64,000 bases of DNA, taken from Alphaproteobacteria bacterium. GTDB taxonomy: Bacteria; Myxococcota_A; UBA796; UBA2385. The stretch is taken from the NCBI GenBank assembly GCA_020632755.1, contig JACKEY010000015.1, positions 1-64,000 of the forward strand, read 5' to 3'. This document shows positions 43,601-50,318 of the stretch, piece by piece. Below the pieces are notes generated by a model. The model was not told the DNA's origin. It did no database searches and saw nothing but the letters and a program-made list of their open reading frames with translations. Numbering within the stretch: position 1 is the stretch's first letter; the number at the start of each line of letters is the position of its first letter. Position numbers and translations under genes: made by a program.

Positions 43601-44476
43601 GTCGGGGTTGGTGTTGAGTCCGTCCACGGTGACCAGGCTGCTGTCTGTCGGCTCCAGGTCCATGCCGTCGGGCTCGCCGGTCGGGTGCGGGCTCACGTCG
43701 GTCAGCGGTCCGTCCAGCGGCCGCAGGTCGGCGTCGGCCCACACGCGGTAGTCCACGTCGGCGTGCACGGTCAGGCTGCGGCGGCGCAGCACGGTCCCGT
43801 CGTCGGCGGCGACCACCAGCTCCCAGGCGGTGCTGTCGGTGCTGTCGGCGGGCCCGGTCCACAGCTCGACCAGCCACGCGTGGGCGAGGCCTCGCGCGGC
43901 CTGGACCAGCACCGGCCGGCTGCGGGCCCGGGACAGGGCGACGTCCCCGGCGACGGCGGGGGCGTAGCGGGTCCAGGCGCCGCGGGTCTCGACGGGGGAG
44001 GGGAGGAGGTCGGCGCCGGACCGGTCGAGGAGGGCTACGGATACGGCGTCGGCGCCGTCGAGCACGACGGAGGAGGCCTTGACCGCCGGGTCCAGGCCGG
44101 ACGCCACGGCGGCGCCCCAGGACGCCGCACGCAGGTGGCCCTGGTCGTCCAGGAGCAGGCGCACGTCGCTCTCCAGCACCGGCACGCCGTCGACCTCGGC
44201 CCGGAAGCGCACGACCTCGCCGCCGGACAGGGCCAGCCGCTGCTGCTCGACCATCCGGGCCGCGGCGCGCGGCGACAGGCCGGGGATCGCCGCCAGGGCT
44301 TCGCGGGCATCGTCCAGCGCGGGCCCTTCGGCGGCACGGGCCAGCCGGTCGCCGGGGCGGGCCTGGAGCGGCGGCAGGGCGGGCGCGGCCACCCGGGCGC
44401 TCGTGGGGGCGGGGACCGCGACGGGAGGGGCGTCCTGGGCGCAGGACAGCAGGCTCAGCAAGGCGATGGCGGACAT
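40634..44476 (-). CDS. M36 (fungalysin)-family metalloprotease with PA domain and MYXO-CTERM tail
   Basis: A 1280-residue secreted zinc protease. The N-terminus has a lipobox-like LLSC (Cys12), then an FTP-type propeptide (FRAEVDGVPVLESDVRLLL). The catalytic domain has HEWGHYL (His586, Glu587, His590) and the third ligand in INEGHADF. A protease-associated (PA) domain is inserted before the active site (CTGVDADVADTIVLIERGDCYFADK). After the catalytic domain come beta-sandwich domains and a PKD-like domain (AGDDQTVTEGDEVLLDGSAS). The end is an Asp/Gly linker, GGCSAAP, a hydrophobic helix and RRRR. Start ATG has AGGAG upstream. Having both a possible lipobox and a sorting tail is odd; one of the two may not be used. 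Confidence 0.9.
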   Translation of the reverse strand: MSAIALLSLLSCAQDAPPVAVPAPTSARVAAPALPPLQARPGDRLARAAEGPALDDAREALAAIPGLSPRAAARMVEQQRLALSGGEVVRFRAEVDGVPVLESDVRLLLDDQGHLRAASWGAAVASGLDPAVKASSVVLDGADAVSVALLDRSGADLLPSPVETRGAWTRYAPAVAGDVALSRARSRPVLVQAARGLAHAWLVELWTGPADSTDSTAWELVVAADDGTVLRRRSLTVHADVDYRVWADADLRPLDGPLTDVSPHPTGEPDGMDLEPTDSSLVTVDGLNTNPDGEADPWLPDDATESTGNNADAYTDHYNPDGFSEGDTRAATSDDAAFDWTYDLTLDPLEDDEQIAASITQAFYTVNWLHDWYYDVGFTEALGNAQTDNYGRGGEEADALLIELQDNAPGGSRNNANMSTPGDGSAPRMQVYLWSGTSALSLHIEPGDWEPSTNTASFGPTDFDVTAEVVLPGSDSTACTGVDADVADTIVLIERGDCYFADKVLAAQTAGAVGVIIANNTSGGAMSMGGTDSRVTIPVLSMSQTDGQTLEEMITSDSTEAPPTANLYRYAGPEGDGSLDATVVAHEWGHYLFGRLVGCGSTQCSGINEGHADFVALAMMVREDDDLDGAYAVGSYATWGTSTDPAYFGIRRVPYSADPDKNALSFRHISNGEPLPDTHPLDDDGVYNAEVHNAGEIWATVMHDAQVAILDARDEDGRSFEEAQQRVSEILVAGLALAPNDPTFTELRDAMLAAAALDSSDDALRMAQAFAGRGMGTCAQSPDRYSTDLTGVVESETLAPLLSISQPELADSTLSCDDDGILDGGEVGVLRVTVTNMGAEVLSGTVLQARFEELPADLELVDESVLVDDLDPFTSTVVELPVSMPREAVTQSQTTLTVTATNDDACVTEDVALSWVRTETDIVSGATSTETFEADDDGWTVEGDDGGDIWRREDGEAGDRSWVGEDVSGVTDSRLISPALEVSEDEALVYTLTHRFAFEHDGSTAWDGGVIELSVDDGEWTDISDWVEPGYTDVLETRADNPLGDRRAFSGSNAAWPEYEDLVLDLGDALAGHSVRFSLRVGTDQAASEYGWELDTLVVDGLSADPFAAVVADTTDCNPVPVAIAGDDQTVTEGDEVLLDGSASYDPAGEELAFSWTVLSGEAALVDADGATPSFVAPDVDGDQVIELELTVDDGWASATDIVAITVLDVPAPDDTGPTDDGGSDSGPTGDDGGDDGDGGTDGDVSSDDGGSDKGGCSAAPAAAGGLWIIGLLGVWRRRR

Positions 44477-44562
44477 GGTCGGCTCCTGACTGTGGGCTAC
44501 CCGCGTCCGTCTACCGGTCCAGGGCGCGACTCGTCACAGGCCGGACAGGCTACACCGCTCGC

Positions 44563-45984
44563 ATGACGATCAAGCGACGCACCGTGCTGCAGGGGCTGGC
44601 CGCCGCCGCGGCCGCCTCCTCCCTCCCCGCCGCCTCCCTCTCGGCCCGCGCCTCCGGCGACAAGCCCGACGTGCTGCTGATCAGCATCGACGACCTCAAC
44701 GACTGGTGCGGGGTCCTCGGCGGCCACCCCCAGGCCCGGACCCCGAACATCGATCGCCTCGCGAAGTGGGGGACCCTGTTCGAGAACGCCCACTGCACCG
44801 CCCCGGCCTGCAGCCCCAGCCGGTCCAGCGTCCTCCTCGGCCAGCGCCCGACCACGACGGGCCTCTACGAGAACGACCAGCCCATGCGGCGCGCCGTCGG
44901 CATGCAGAAGACCCTCCCCCAGTTCTTCTCCAAGCACGGCTACGAGACCTTCTGCGCGGGCAAGGTCTTCCACGTGCCCGACCACGAGAGCTTCGACGAG
45001 GTCTGGCCCAAGGTCGGCTGCAGCTGGAAGGAGGCGAAGAAGAAGGCCGAGCCCAAGGACACGCCGGCCAACGGCATCCGGGGCCTGGGCATGGACTGGG
45101 GTCCGTCGCGGGCGGACCGGGACGGCCCGATGAGCGACGACATGGTCGCCGACCGGGTCATCAAGTGGCTCAAGCGCGACCGCAAGCAGCCGACCTTCAT
45201 CGCCTGTGGCTTCTTCCGGCCGCACCTGCCCTGGTACGTGCCGCAGCACTACTTCGACCAGTACCCGCTCTCCCAGGTCACCCTGCCGGCCCACAAGCCC
45301 GACGACCTGGACGACATCCCGATGGCCGGCAGGCGCATGGCGCGCATCGACGACCACCAGCGCATCGTCGCCAGCGATCAGTGGAAGACCGCGGTCCAGG
45401 GCTACCTGGCCAGCCTGTCCTTCGCGGACGCCATGCTCGGCCGCGTGCTCGACGCGCTCGAGCAGCACGAGCGGGCGAAGTCCACGGTGGTCGTGCTGTG
45501 GAGCGACCACGGCTGGTCGCTGGGCACCAAGATGCACTGGAAGAAGTTCGCCCTGTGGGAGGAGTGCACCCGCGTGCCGCTCATCGTGGCGGGCCCCGGC
45601 GCCGGCGGGCGCGGCCAGCGACGCAGCCAGGCGGTGAGCCTGCTCGACATCTTCCCGACCCTCACCCAGCTCTGCGGCCTGCCCGACCTGGACCGCGTCG
45701 AAGGCGAGAGCCTGGTCCCCCTGCTGCGCGGCCAGGGCGGGCGCGTGCAGCCGGCCGTGACCACCTGGATGCGCGGCAACCACGCCGTGCGCAGCGACCG
45801 CTACCGCTACATCCGCTATGCCGACGGCAGCGAGGAGCTCTACGACCACCAGGGCGACCCCCATGAGTGGACCAACCGCGCCGCCGACGCGTCGCTGGCC
45901 GGGGTCAAGGACGAGCTCCGCGCCTGGATCCCCAAGAACGAGGCGCCCAACGGCCCGCGCGGGGAGCACGACTGCGGAGACTGA
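44563..45984 (+). CDS. Secreted sulfatase with Tat signal
   Basis: A 473-residue type I sulfatase of the iduronate-2-/choline-sulfatase-like group. The Tat motif KRRTVLQG is at residues 4-11, followed by an Ala-rich hydrophobic stretch and cleavage near ASLSARA. Metal site residues appear in ISIDDLND (Asp43, Asp44) and LWSDHGWS. The catalytic cysteine Cys83 lies in CSPSR, to be converted to formylglycine by FGE or anSME; no such enzyme is in the window. FFRPHLPWYVP is a further family mark. Substrates may be sulfated polysaccharides. The coupled GT4/PlsB/small membrane protein group starts 35 bases downstream. Confidence 0.92.
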   Translation: MTIKRRTVLQGLAAAAAASSLPAASLSARASGDKPDVLLISIDDLNDWCGVLGGHPQARTPNIDRLAKWGTLFENAHCTAPACSPSRSSVLLGQRPTTTGLYENDQPMRRAVGMQKTLPQFFSKHGYETFCAGKVFHVPDHESFDEVWPKVGCSWKEAKKKAEPKDTPANGIRGLGMDWGPSRADRDGPMSDDMVADRVIKWLKRDRKQPTFIACGFFRPHLPWYVPQHYFDQYPLSQVTLPAHKPDDLDDIPMAGRRMARIDDHQRIVASDQWKTAVQGYLASLSFADAMLGRVLDALEQHERAKSTVVVLWSDHGWSLGTKMHWKKFALWEECTRVPLIVAGPGAGGRGQRRSQAVSLLDIFPTLTQLCGLPDLDRVEGESLVPLLRGQGGRVQPAVTTWMRGNHAVRSDRYRYIRYADGSEELYDHQGDPHEWTNRAADASLAGVKDELRAWIPKNEAPNGPRGEHDCGD

Positions 45985-46019
45985 GCGCACCGGGACCCGG
46001 ACCGGCCTACGCTGTCTCC

Positions 46020-47132
46020 ATGCGGCTGACCTACCTGCTCCCCGCCCCCGGCATCCCCGTGCAGGGGCCGTCGGGAGCGAGCGCCCACGTGCGCGGGCTG
46101 GCGCGGGGGCTGCGCCAGGACCACGACGTCGACGTGGTCGCGACCCACGTCGAGGACCACCGCGGGCGGTTCGGCGACGACCTGGCCCAGGTGCACGCGG
46201 TCGGGGTGCCCCGGCTGCCGGGCTTCGTCGGGCGCGAGCTGCGCGAGGTCGGCGCCGCCCGGCGCATCGCCCGGCACCTGCTGGATCGGGGCGCTGCGCC
46301 GGACGCCATCATCGAGCGGCACAGCCTGTACAGCGACGCCGGCTGGCGCATCCACGACGCGCTCGGCATCCCCTGGCTGCTCGAGGTCAACGCCCCGGCC
46401 CTGCAGGAGCGCCTGCGCTTCGAGCGGGTCGAGGACCCCGACCGGGCCGACCGCTGGCAGCGCGAGGTGCTGCGCGCGGCGCCGACCATCCTGGCGGTCA
46501 GCCGCTGGCTGTGCGACTGGCTGCGCAGCGAGCTGGGCTGTCGCGACGTGCGGCACGTGCCCAACGGCGTCGCGGGGCTGGTCGGGGACCGGGATCGGGG
46601 GAGGGCGCTGCTCGGGGTGCCGGGGGAGGAGCCGCTGATCGGCTTCGTGGGGTCGATGAAGCCGTGGCACGGCATCGGCAGGCTGCCGCGGGTCGCCCGG
46701 GCGGTGGGGGCCCGGCTGGTGCTGGTCGGCGAGGCGCGGGATCCCACGACCTTCCTGGCCGAGGGCGAGGCGCTGCCGGCCGGGACCATTCGCACGGGCC
46801 ACCTGCGGCCCCAGGCGCTGGCCGACGTGGTCGCCGCCCTGGACCTGGGGCTCGCGCCCTACGGGGCCGACGCGCCGCCGTGGTTCTGTCCGCTCAAGGT
46901 GCTGGACTACCGGGCGCAGGGCACCCCCGTCGTCGGCACGGACGTGGGCGACGTGGCGCTGCTGACCGGGGACGCAGGCGCCGTCGTGCCGCCCGGCGAC
47001 GACGACGCGTTGATCGACGCCGCCCGCGCCTGGCTGGGTCGCCGGCAGGAACCGCACGTCCGATCCTGGCGCCAGGTGGGGGCCGAGGTGATCGAATCGC
47101 TGCAGCCGCCGGTTAGGCCAGCCCCCAGATGA
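46020..47132 (+). CDS. Glycosyltransferase family 4
   Basis: A 370-residue GT-B enzyme that transfers sugar from a nucleotide donor to a lipid or glycan at the cytoplasmic face. The N-terminal half has PVQGPSGASAHVRGLARGL (acceptor side); the C-terminal half has VPNGV, GFVGSMKPWHGI and CPLKVLDYRAQGTPVVGTDVGD with the E/D-X7 region typical of GT4. ATG 46020 is used because a longer in-frame reading overlaps the sulfatase and has unlike composition. Its stop overlaps the acyltransferase start (ATGA), so a glycolipid product is plausible. Confidence 0.88.
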   Translation: MRLTYLLPAPGIPVQGPSGASAHVRGLARGLRQDHDVDVVATHVEDHRGRFGDDLAQVHAVGVPRLPGFVGRELREVGAARRIARHLLDRGAAPDAIIERHSLYSDAGWRIHDALGIPWLLEVNAPALQERLRFERVEDPDRADRWQREVLRAAPTILAVSRWLCDWLRSELGCRDVRHVPNGVAGLVGDRDRGRALLGVPGEEPLIGFVGSMKPWHGIGRLPRVARAVGARLVLVGEARDPTTFLAEGEALPAGTIRTGHLRPQALADVVAALDLGLAPYGADAPPWFCPLKVLDYRAQGTPVVGTDVGDVALLTGDAGAVVPPGDDDALIDAARAWLGRRQEPHVRSWRQVGAEVIESLQPPVRPAPR

Positions 47133-49810
47133 CGGCCGACGACACCCCGGATCCCCCGCGCCCCGACGCGCCCCCGCAGGGGGACGCGCCGCCGCCGCGC
47201 CTGCAGCCCCCGCGGGCGCCGCGCCGCGACTCGGCCGACACGCCGGAAGGCCGCTACCGCTCGGCCATGCGCCGGCGGTTCGGCGTGCTCTACCTGGTCT
47301 CGATGCTGTGGCTGTTCGTGCGCGGCCTGCGGCTCGAAGAACACAGCGCCGAGCGCATCCGGGCCGCCGCCGAGCGGGGCCCGCTGGTCTACGTGCTGCA
47401 CACCCGGTCGCGCATCGACTGGCTGGCGCTCAACGTCGTGCTCAACCGGCGCCGGCTGCCCCTCGCGCGGTTCACCAACGGCATCCGCTCGGCCTGGCTG
47501 GCCCCGCTGTTCGAAGCCATCGGCCTGTGGACCACCGCGCTCCAGGCCCGGTTCAAGACCGGCAAGGGCGACGATCCCATCGCGTCGGGCTGGCTGGCCG
47601 AGTCGGTGGCCGCCGGCATGCCGACCGCGCTCTTCCTCCTCGACGACGAAGGCGAGGCCCTGCAGAGCGACCCGATGGCCGCCCTCGTCGACGCCCAGCA
47701 GCGCTGCGATCGGCCGATCCAGCTGGTGCCGGTCGTGGTCGTCTGGCGCCGCAACTGGGCACGCGCCCGGACCGAGGTCGAGCGCCTCGTCCTGGGCCGC
47801 CAGGACCGCCCGAGCGTGCTCCAGAAGCTCGCCGCGGTCAGCGCCCGCCACCGCGACGCCTTCGTCCAGGCCGGCGAGCCCGTCGACCTGCAGGAGCTCC
47901 TCGCCCGTCAGCAGCACCGCTCCTTGGAGCGCCAGGTCAAGATCGCCCGCGTCCTGGTCCGCCGCTACCTGTACCGCGAGAGCCGCGTGGTCCGGGGCCC
48001 CCGGGTGCGCGGCCATCGCTGGAACCGGCGGCTGGTGCTGGGCGCGCCCGAAGTGCGGCGCATGATCCGCGACGAAGCCGCGGCCACCGGCAAGACCGAG
48101 GCCCAGGTCCGGGTGCGGGTCGAGAAGACCCTCGACCACGTCGCGGCCCGGTTCTCGTGGCCGATGGTGCGGCTGTCCCGGGTCGTCTGCCGCGTGCTGT
48201 GGAGCCGCGTCTACAGCGGCGTCGACATGCGCGAGGTCGACGCCGAGCGCATCCGCCAGGCCTACCGCGAAGGAACCGCCGTCCTGGTGCCCTGTCACAG
48301 GAGCCACCTGGACTACGTGCTCATCTCGACCCAGCTCTTCGAGCGCGACGTGATGATCCCGCACGTGGTCGCGGGCGAGAACCTGTCCTTCTTCCCGCTG
48401 GGCTCGGTGCTGCGCCGCGTGGGTGCGGTGTTCATCAAGCGCCAGTTCAGCGGCGACCGGGTCTTCCCCGTCGTCTTCTTCGCCTACCTGCGGCAGCTCA
48501 TCCGCGACGAGTTCCCCATCGAGTTCTTCATCGAAGGCGGTCGCTCCCGCACCGGCAAGCTGCTGCCGCCCCGGCTGGGCGTGCTGTCGATGGTCATGGA
48601 CGCCGCCGCCGAGACCCGCACCGACCGCAAGGTCAGCTTCCTGCCCATCGCCATCAGCTACGAGCAGATCGCAGAAGAGTCGGCCTACCGCAAGGAACTG
48701 TCGGGCGGCAAGAAGCAGGCCGAGGACCTGGGCCAGGTGGTCAAGGCCAGCAAGGTCGTGACCAAGCGCTACGGCCGCGTGTTCATGCGGGTCGGCGAGC
48801 CCATCGTCGCCGGCGATGTGCTGGGCGAGCTCGAGCGCCCCTGGGCCGAGCTCGATCGCGACCGCCGCCAGGAGGTGCTCCAGAACGTCGGCGAGCGCAT
48901 CATGTACCGCATCGGTCGGTCCATGGTCGTGCTGCCCACCGGCGTCGTCGCCATGGCCCTGCTGGCCCAGAGCAGCCGCGGCATCCGGCTGGGGGCGCTG
49001 GTCGAGCGGGTCCGCCGCCTGGACGGCCTGCTGCTCGACCAGGGCGCCCAGCGGGCCAGCGATCGCGAGCCCGGCCAGCAGGTCGTCGAGAAGGCCCTGG
49101 CCCGCTTCGAGAAGGAAGGCCAGGTCAAGCGGCTCGAGGTCGACGACGACGTCGTGCTGCAGGTCGTCCCCGACAAGCGCATCACGCTCGAGTACTACAA
49201 GAACGGGCTCATCGAGTACGCCGTCGGCCCCAGCCTGCTGGCCGCCGCGATCCGGGCCTCGATCCCGCTCGAAGACCGCCTGCGGGGCGCCGTCCAGGCC
49301 GATGCCGCCGCCGTCTTCGACCTGTACCGGCTGCTCGCCTACCTGCTGCGCTACGAGTTCCGCTTCGATCCGGACACGTCCCTGGACCGCGAGTTCGCCG
49401 ACGCCCGGGCCGCCCTCGAGCGCTACGGCGCGCTCGAGCCCGTGGGCGACGGAGATCCCGGCCGGGCCCCGCTGATCGTCGCGCGGCCGCCGCTGGTCGG
49501 CGAGCTGTCCGAGCTGACCCGCAACTTCCTCGAGAGCTACCTGCTGGTCCTGCGGGCCACCCGGACCCTGCGCTCCCGCGACATCCCCAAGAAGGAGCTC
49601 GCCGAGCGCATCCAGAAGGTGGGCGAGGGGCTGCTGGCCGTCGACGAGCTGCGCCGGCCCGAGGCGCTGTCCCTGGTGACCCTGTCCAACGCCGTGCGCG
49701 CCTACCAGGAAGAAGGCGTCATCCAGATCCGCAGCGGCGGCGGCGGGCTGCAGTTCGAAGAAGACGCGCTGGCCCTGTACGGCGACACCCTGCAGCGGCT
49801 GGTCGAGTGA
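47129..49810 (+). CDS. plsB: Glycerol-3-phosphate acyltransferase-like protein (PlsB type)
   Basis: An 893-residue protein that probably adds the first acyl chain to glycerol-3-phosphate. The catalytic module has HRSHLDY (His390, Asp395; HX4D), GAVFIKRQF, FIEGGRSRTGKLLPP and FLPIAISYE. An upstream segment (about 85-200) has HTRSRIDWLALNVVL, a second, degenerate acyltransferase-like module, comparable to the N-terminal part of known PlsB proteins. The C-terminal 280 residues are helical, as in PlsB. The N-terminus is Pro/Asp-rich. Coupled to the GT4 gene upstream and to a small membrane protein downstream. The gene symbol rests on family, not function. Confidence 0.88.
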   Translation: MTADDTPDPPRPDAPPQGDAPPPRLQPPRAPRRDSADTPEGRYRSAMRRRFGVLYLVSMLWLFVRGLRLEEHSAERIRAAAERGPLVYVLHTRSRIDWLALNVVLNRRRLPLARFTNGIRSAWLAPLFEAIGLWTTALQARFKTGKGDDPIASGWLAESVAAGMPTALFLLDDEGEALQSDPMAALVDAQQRCDRPIQLVPVVVVWRRNWARARTEVERLVLGRQDRPSVLQKLAAVSARHRDAFVQAGEPVDLQELLARQQHRSLERQVKIARVLVRRYLYRESRVVRGPRVRGHRWNRRLVLGAPEVRRMIRDEAAATGKTEAQVRVRVEKTLDHVAARFSWPMVRLSRVVCRVLWSRVYSGVDMREVDAERIRQAYREGTAVLVPCHRSHLDYVLISTQLFERDVMIPHVVAGENLSFFPLGSVLRRVGAVFIKRQFSGDRVFPVVFFAYLRQLIRDEFPIEFFIEGGRSRTGKLLPPRLGVLSMVMDAAAETRTDRKVSFLPIAISYEQIAEESAYRKELSGGKKQAEDLGQVVKASKVVTKRYGRVFMRVGEPIVAGDVLGELERPWAELDRDRRQEVLQNVGERIMYRIGRSMVVLPTGVVAMALLAQSSRGIRLGALVERVRRLDGLLLDQGAQRASDREPGQQVVEKALARFEKEGQVKRLEVDDDVVLQVVPDKRITLEYYKNGLIEYAVGPSLLAAAIRASIPLEDRLRGAVQADAAAVFDLYRLLAYLLRYEFRFDPDTSLDREFADARAALERYGALEPVGDGDPGRAPLIVARPPLVGELSELTRNFLESYLLVLRATRTLRSRDIPKKELAERIQKVGEGLLAVDELRRPEALSLVTLSNAVRAYQEEGVIQIRSGGGGLQFEEDALALYGDTLQRLVE

Positions 49811-50235
49811 CCGACGGTCCCGCGGTCCCGGCCGCTGCGCCGTCCTTCCCCAAGGTCGACGAGCTGTTCGACGGCGAGCCGCCGCCGCCCCAGGTCGACG
49901 TGCGCCCGCGGGTGCTGCGGCTGCAGCTGCTGCTGGCCGGCGCCGTGGCGCTGGACGTGGCGGGCCTGCTGCTCACCGTCGTGCCCGGGGCCATCGTGAC
50001 CGTCTGGGCCTGGCTGTCGGCCGACGCCGAGGTCGCCCGCATCGAAGCCGGCACCTACGACGAGAAGGCCGTGGCCGCTGTCGTGGGCGTGCGCAACGTC
50101 GCGCGGGCCGCGATGGTGTTCTGCGTGCTGTGCCTGGTCGGCCAGGCCTGGGCCCTGCACAACGGCTACTACGACGCCGTCTGGGCCACGCTCTACGAGC
50201 TGACCATGGGCGTGCTGAACCGCATCCTGGGCTGA
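49807..50235 (+). CDS. Small membrane protein of unknown function
   Basis: A 142-residue protein with a Pro-rich N-terminus and two or three predicted helices (about 40-70, 98-118, with a weaker one near the end). No family recognised. The GTG start overlaps the plsB-type stop (GTGA), and its end faces a minus-strand gene. Probably an accessory of the acyltransferase, judging only from coupling. Confidence 0.7.
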   Translation: MTDGPAVPAAAPSFPKVDELFDGEPPPPQVDVRPRVLRLQLLLAGAVALDVAGLLLTVVPGAIVTVWAWLSADAEVARIEAGTYDEKAVAAVVGVRNVARAAMVFCVLCLVGQAWALHNGYYDAVWATLYELTMGVLNRILG

Positions 50236-50294
50236 CGGGCGACGGTGGTCGCCCGCCGGGAGCCCGCGGGGCCCCTGGCGCATGCGGGGCCCCT

Positions 50295-50318
50295 GGCGCC
50301 TACTGGGCCCCAGGCGCC
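50295..50318. terminator. GC-rich hairpin between convergent genes
   Basis: GGCGCCT (50295-50301) pairs with AGGCGCC (50312-50318) around a 10-base loop. The surrounding DNA has two copies of a GGCGCCTACTGGGCC unit. Unlike other convergent junctions, the opposing stops are TGA and TAG and do not pair. Confidence 0.4.
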
